A stretch of DNA of 64,000 nucleotides, from contig NZ_RIAS01000007.1 of NCBI RefSeq assembly GCF_003719335.1, positions 248,001 through 312,000 of the forward strand, read 5' to 3'. Shown piece after piece: positions 61,206-64,000 of the stretch. The stretch is from Paenibacillus amylolyticus (lineage in GTDB: Bacteria; Bacillota; Bacilli; Paenibacillales; Paenibacillaceae). Under the pieces are notes generated by a model. That model saw only the letters and a program-made list of their open reading frames with translations. It had not been told where the DNA came from and did no database searches. The translations under genes were made by a program, and so were the position numbers. Numbering within the stretch: the first letter of the stretch is position 1; every line of letters begins with the position of its first letter.

Positions 61206-62384
61206 CTACATTTTAAATAGCCTCTTGGACCTGCGATGATTCATCGAACGTTGTTTCCCCGCTTGTGAGCCGTGCTGAAGTTTGCGCCACAGCCAATACG
61301 GAATAACTACCATGAGTCCAATCAGAAGAAGACCGATACGAATGATCCATTCCATCCAGGGTTGTAACCATACGTTGGAAGGTTCCAGTACTTTGGGAAC
61401 CTGGCCTGGCGAGGGGATAAAACGCGGTGTTCCATCCGCTTCCTTCATCTGCATCGCCGTGGAACGATCAAGCTTAACGGTATAATCGAGATTCCACTTC
61501 TGATCCACCAGCGCACGAATAGTCACCGAATCGGCTTTTGCGGCGTCCGTTCCAATGGTTAGTAGGCCACCCGTTGTGATGGTTACGCCCTGTACAGGAT
61601 GAGCAAGCTGGAAATTTACTTCTGGCATTTCCGAAGCTTTCGATTCTGTCGGTTGCAGGCCAATAACGGTATACGTTTCAACCGATTCACCGGCCACCGG
61701 TTTCACGACTCGCTCATCACCTTTAATCATCACAGAAGATAATTGATTCTCTGCAGTAGCTTCTTTCCTCGGAACTAGCTTGATATTTCCAACGCGGTAA
61801 TTCAGCTGTGCGTTTTCCGTTGTGGTCATCGTGATGCCCCAGCTCAGCATTTTCCCTGGTGTGACAAGGCCAACCGTAGCTGCGTGATTTCGAACCATGA
61901 GGCTGGAAAAGGGAACACGAACCTCACCCTCAAATCCGGGCTCCAGCCTTATCAACCCATCTACCGGATGAACCAGCTTCGGTTCTTTGGTTGCTTTGGG
62001 AATGAGGATGACATTGCGTTGGTCCGCCACCGTCAGTGCCGATTGATCCGTTCGTGTGATGACAACGTTTAGCGGCAACGTCTGATCGGAATCACTGCGA
62101 ATCGAGAATCTCAACTCGCTGTAGCCCGACCAGTCCCTATTTTGCAACTCATATACATAGGCGGAGTAATATCCTTTTTGTAGACCTTGTGTCGAGGTGT
62201 TGATCTGTAAGCTGCCGTTACGATTCAACTGGGACTGCACTTTGGGCCCATTATCCCACACCTTTATGGAACGCTCGCTCCACTGCAGCTGATCCGGCTG
62301 GGCCGAAACAGTAGCAGTGAGGTATAAGCTTGATAAACCTGTGAGGATTGCGACAAGCAGCCATTGCTGCCATTTCGTACTCAT
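61206..62384 (-). CDS. Secreted, C-terminally membrane-anchored protein of the exopolysaccharide operon
   Basis: 392 aa. Signal peptide (WLLVAILTGLSSLYLTATVS, ending near SAQ), a long beta-rich outside domain (YYSAYVYELQNRDWSGYSEL, then GYSELRFSIRSDSDQTLPLN), a TM helix near the end (WIIRIGLLLIGLMVVIPYWL) and a basic cytoplasmic tail. The position beside a cellulose-synthase-like enzyme recalls BcsB, the carbohydrate-binding partner of BcsA, but the sequence is too short and different to call it that. Its exact role is unknown. Confidence 0.78.
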   Translation of the reverse strand: MSTKWQQWLLVAILTGLSSLYLTATVSAQPDQLQWSERSIKVWDNGPKVQSQLNRNGSLQINTSTQGLQKGYYSAYVYELQNRDWSGYSELRFSIRSDSDQTLPLNVVITRTDQSALTVADQRNVILIPKATKEPKLVHPVDGLIRLEPGFEGEVRVPFSSLMVRNHAATVGLVTPGKMLSWGITMTTTENAQLNYRVGNIKLVPRKEATAENQLSSVMIKGDERVVKPVAGESVETYTVIGLQPTESKASEMPEVNFQLAHPVQGVTITTGGLLTIGTDAAKADSVTIRALVDQKWNLDYTVKLDRSTAMQMKEADGTPRFIPSPGQVPKVLEPSNVWLQPWMEWIIRIGLLLIGLMVVIPYWLWRKLQHGSQAGKQRSMNHRRSKRLFKM

Positions 62385-62402
62385 GCTTTCTTTGCCTCCA
62401 TA

Positions 62403-64000
62403 TTATAAATAGGCCATCTCGTCCAGCTCATCATTCGAGATGAAGCTTTTATTCTGTACTGGGCGTTTGGGTCGGCCTGCCTCGGTATACGCCACATTCC
62501 ACTGTTTCAAAAGAGCTTCCAGTTCAGGCATTTGTCCATTTCGGGCAATGTCCTGAATATTTCTGATCCGGTACAAAATGCCATGTTTGCTTCGCATCGA
62601 CTTCGCCCATACACAATCCAGGACGAGGTCTTCGGCAAGCGGCAAGCAAAGCTCATAGACCATTTCCTGCCGTGATATGTTCACAAGCAAAAATTCATAA
62701 TTAAAGTCCATCAGTGTAACGGTTCCATAATCGGGTGTGTTCAGTTCATGATTCAGCGGAATGCGTGCCAGCTTGCGATTGGACATGAGGCCCACTTGTC
62801 CGCGTCTTACAAAATTCAGACGGATGTCCTCGAATGTACTGATATCTTTGTCCAGCTTCTGCGGAAGCGTAGGCTCGCGGTCATACACAATATGTAACAA
62901 CTGACGCTGATCCTGCTCTGTAATCTCGTGCACTTTAAATGCATACTTCCATTTATTACCGATTGAAGTTACATGTGTTACCTTGGCCGTAAACTCGCTT
63001 GAATAATGATCCGTTACCAGACGTACAGCAAATTCGGCTTCGCTGGGGATATATCTCGGTGTATCTAGTACAATGGCGATTCCGCCTTCTGAAATATCAT
63101 GCGTAACCGTGGACAGAGTTTCACCTTCAGTAGTTAGTGTACAGTCCACTGTAGCCAGAATACGCTCATAGTTGCGGAACACTTTACGTCCGCTTAGGAA
63201 AAAGATCGACATCATTATGTTGTAGAAATTAATTAACAGCCAGTATAGAACAACGAGGAATCCAATGGTGCCCTGACTAAATGTCCAGTGAATGCAGTTG
63301 ACGATACCGATTACAGAGAGCACAGCCAAAATCAGATGCGGAATGATCTGTTTGAGCTGGTAGCTGCGATCGTTATGAGCACCGTCTTTGCGGGTCACCG
63401 CAAATTTATTCATCGTGATGCCCAGTGTTTCGAGAATAACCGCAGGCAGCAGTGACGGAAACAAAATTGTTTCGTATACATTCGTCCATTTCGTGGTTCG
63501 AATATTACCTGACAGCATGCGCAGACACATATTCGTTAACAGATACATCGGCAACCAGAAAACGAGAATTTCCAGAATGGTACACTTCACCACGAGCACA
63601 CCGAATACAGCAAACAGAATGGGCGACATGATGTACAGCACTCGTTTTAGACCAGAATACCAATAGGTTATGGAAGAGATGTAATTCAGTCTTTGCGCAA
63701 AGGTAAGTCCGCGCTTGAACAAAATGTTCATTTTTCTGCCCGTTTGAATACATCCGCGTGCCCAGCGTTGGCGCTGCTTGATCAGGCTTTTCAGATCACC
63801 GGGAGCAAGTCCCGAAGCAAGCACTTTATTGGTGGCAAAACAGCGATATCCTTTGCTTTGCATTTCAATGCCAGTGGCAAAATCCTCAGTAATGGAGCCG
63901 GTATAGAAACCGCCCACATCTTCGAGTGCTTGTCTCGAAAGTACCGTATTCGTTCCGCCATAGATGACGGAATTGGATTTGTTTCGCCCAACCTGCACAT
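62403..64000 (-). CDS. Cellulose-synthase-like GT2 with PilZ domain (5' truncated by window)
   Basis: The frame is open at the window end, so the N-terminus with its first TM helices and DXD motifs is missing; 531 codons are visible. Present are TED in GSITEDFATGIEM (catalytic base region), the QRQRW of KQRQRWARGCIQTG, several TM helices (about 120-270), and a PilZ domain with RKVFR/RNYER (RxxxR) followed by THDISEGGIAIVLD (D/NxSxxG), the c-di-GMP-binding signature. A second, diverged half follows (to residue 531). It polymerises and secretes a beta-glycan, probably on c-di-GMP signal. It heads the operon of the three genes downstream on this strand. Confidence 0.92.
   Translation of the reverse strand, partial: VQVGRNKSNSVIYGGTNTVLSRQALEDVGGFYTGSITEDFATGIEMQSKGYRCFATNKVLASGLAPGDLKSLIKQRQRWARGCIQTGRKMNILFKRGLTFAQRLNYISSITYWYSGLKRVLYIMSPILFAVFGVLVVKCTILEILVFWLPMYLLTNMCLRMLSGNIRTTKWTNVYETILFPSLLPAVILETLGITMNKFAVTRKDGAHNDRSYQLKQIIPHLILAVLSVIGIVNCIHWTFSQGTIGFLVVLYWLLINFYNIMMSIFFLSGRKVFRNYERILATVDCTLTTEGETLSTVTHDISEGGIAIVLDTPRYIPSEAEFAVRLVTDHYSSEFTAKVTHVTSIGNKWKYAFKVHEITEQDQRQLLHIVYDREPTLPQKLDKDISTFEDIRLNFVRRGQVGLMSNRKLARIPLNHELNTPDYGTVTLMDFNYEFLLVNISRQEMVYELCLPLAEDLVLDCVWAKSMRSKHGILYRIRNIQDIARNGQMPELEALLKQWNVAYTEAGRPKRPVQNKSFISNDELDEMAYL

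Noticed and set aside
1..64000. CRISPR arrays, insertion sequences, phage modules, tRNA or rRNA genes, riboswitches
   Set aside because: None seen: no regular spaced repeats, transposase motifs, integrases or clover-leaf structures; the only repeats are intragenic or short.

Overview
The window looks like a chromosomal segment of a Paenibacillus-type Gram-positive bacterium (Bacillota). The basis is the gene content: an S-layer-homology surface protein, YesM/YesN-type kinase/AraC regulators driving an LplA/LplB/LplC-type sugar importer, many carbohydrate-active enzymes (GH27, GH43, GH105, GH112) and DUF4256/DUF4317/DUF4003 proteins. Shine-Dalgarno sites are strong and Rho-independent terminators abundant. 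This assignment is inference from content; no rRNA or tRNA gene lies in the window.

Layout. 1-2.5 kb: two overlapping paralogous family-2 glycosyltransferases with an unusual C-terminal extension. 2.6-7.9 kb: a DUF4256 gene, then a MerR-type regulator divergent from a heterodimeric ABC exporter, with a textbook 19-bp-spacer MerR promoter between them. 7.9-9.7 kb: an orphan, oversized flagellin gene. 9.9-13.9 kb: a type B carboxylesterase, a divergent AraC regulator and a GH27 alpha-galactosidase with a tiny CxxC protein behind it. 14.0-14.5 kb: a compact type I toxin-antitoxin locus (26-codon holin-like toxin plus a predicted antisense RNA). 14.6-24.4 kb: DUF4317, a double-kinase hybrid sensor with a SARP-like response regulator, and a divergent 1297-aa SLH surface protein with near-identical internal repeats.

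24.5-38.9 kb is a carbohydrate island. An AraC regulator is divergent from a GH105/GH112 pair (likely pectic or galactosyl-disaccharide use). A DNA-alkylation-repair-like protein follows, then a YesM/YesN two-component system, a solute-binding lipoprotein, two permeases and a GH43 enzyme. cre-like sites precede both sugar operons, suggesting CcpA control. No ATPase is encoded with the importer, so a shared MsmX-type ATPase is presumed.

39-49.7 kb: a SUFU-domain protein, an ArsR regulator, an AT-rich insert (a chymotrypsin-like protease gene broken by a 4-bp duplication, and a DUF3221 lipoprotein), a SulP transporter, an APH-like kinase, DUF4003, a small membrane protein, an amino-acid permease and a short-chain dehydrogenase. 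49.8-58.3 kb: a transglutaminase-domain lipoprotein, a GNAT, a YgjP-like peptidase, a saccharopine-dehydrogenase-like protein behind a large palindromic operator, DUF1801, isochorismatase-like and small unknown genes.

58.5-64.0 kb (minus strand) is an exopolysaccharide operon: a cellulose-synthase-like GT2 with a PilZ domain (truncated by the window end), a secreted membrane-anchored protein, an MBOAT acyltransferase and an AlgX/AlgJ-like protein. Together they suggest a c-di-GMP-controlled, O-acetylated extracellular glycan.

The most unusual items are the type I toxin-antitoxin locus at 14.1-14.4 kb, the protease broken exactly before its catalytic histidine, the ABC exporter half with three degenerate ATPase motifs, the GT2 pair with a methyltransferase-like tail, and the GH105/GH112 pairing.
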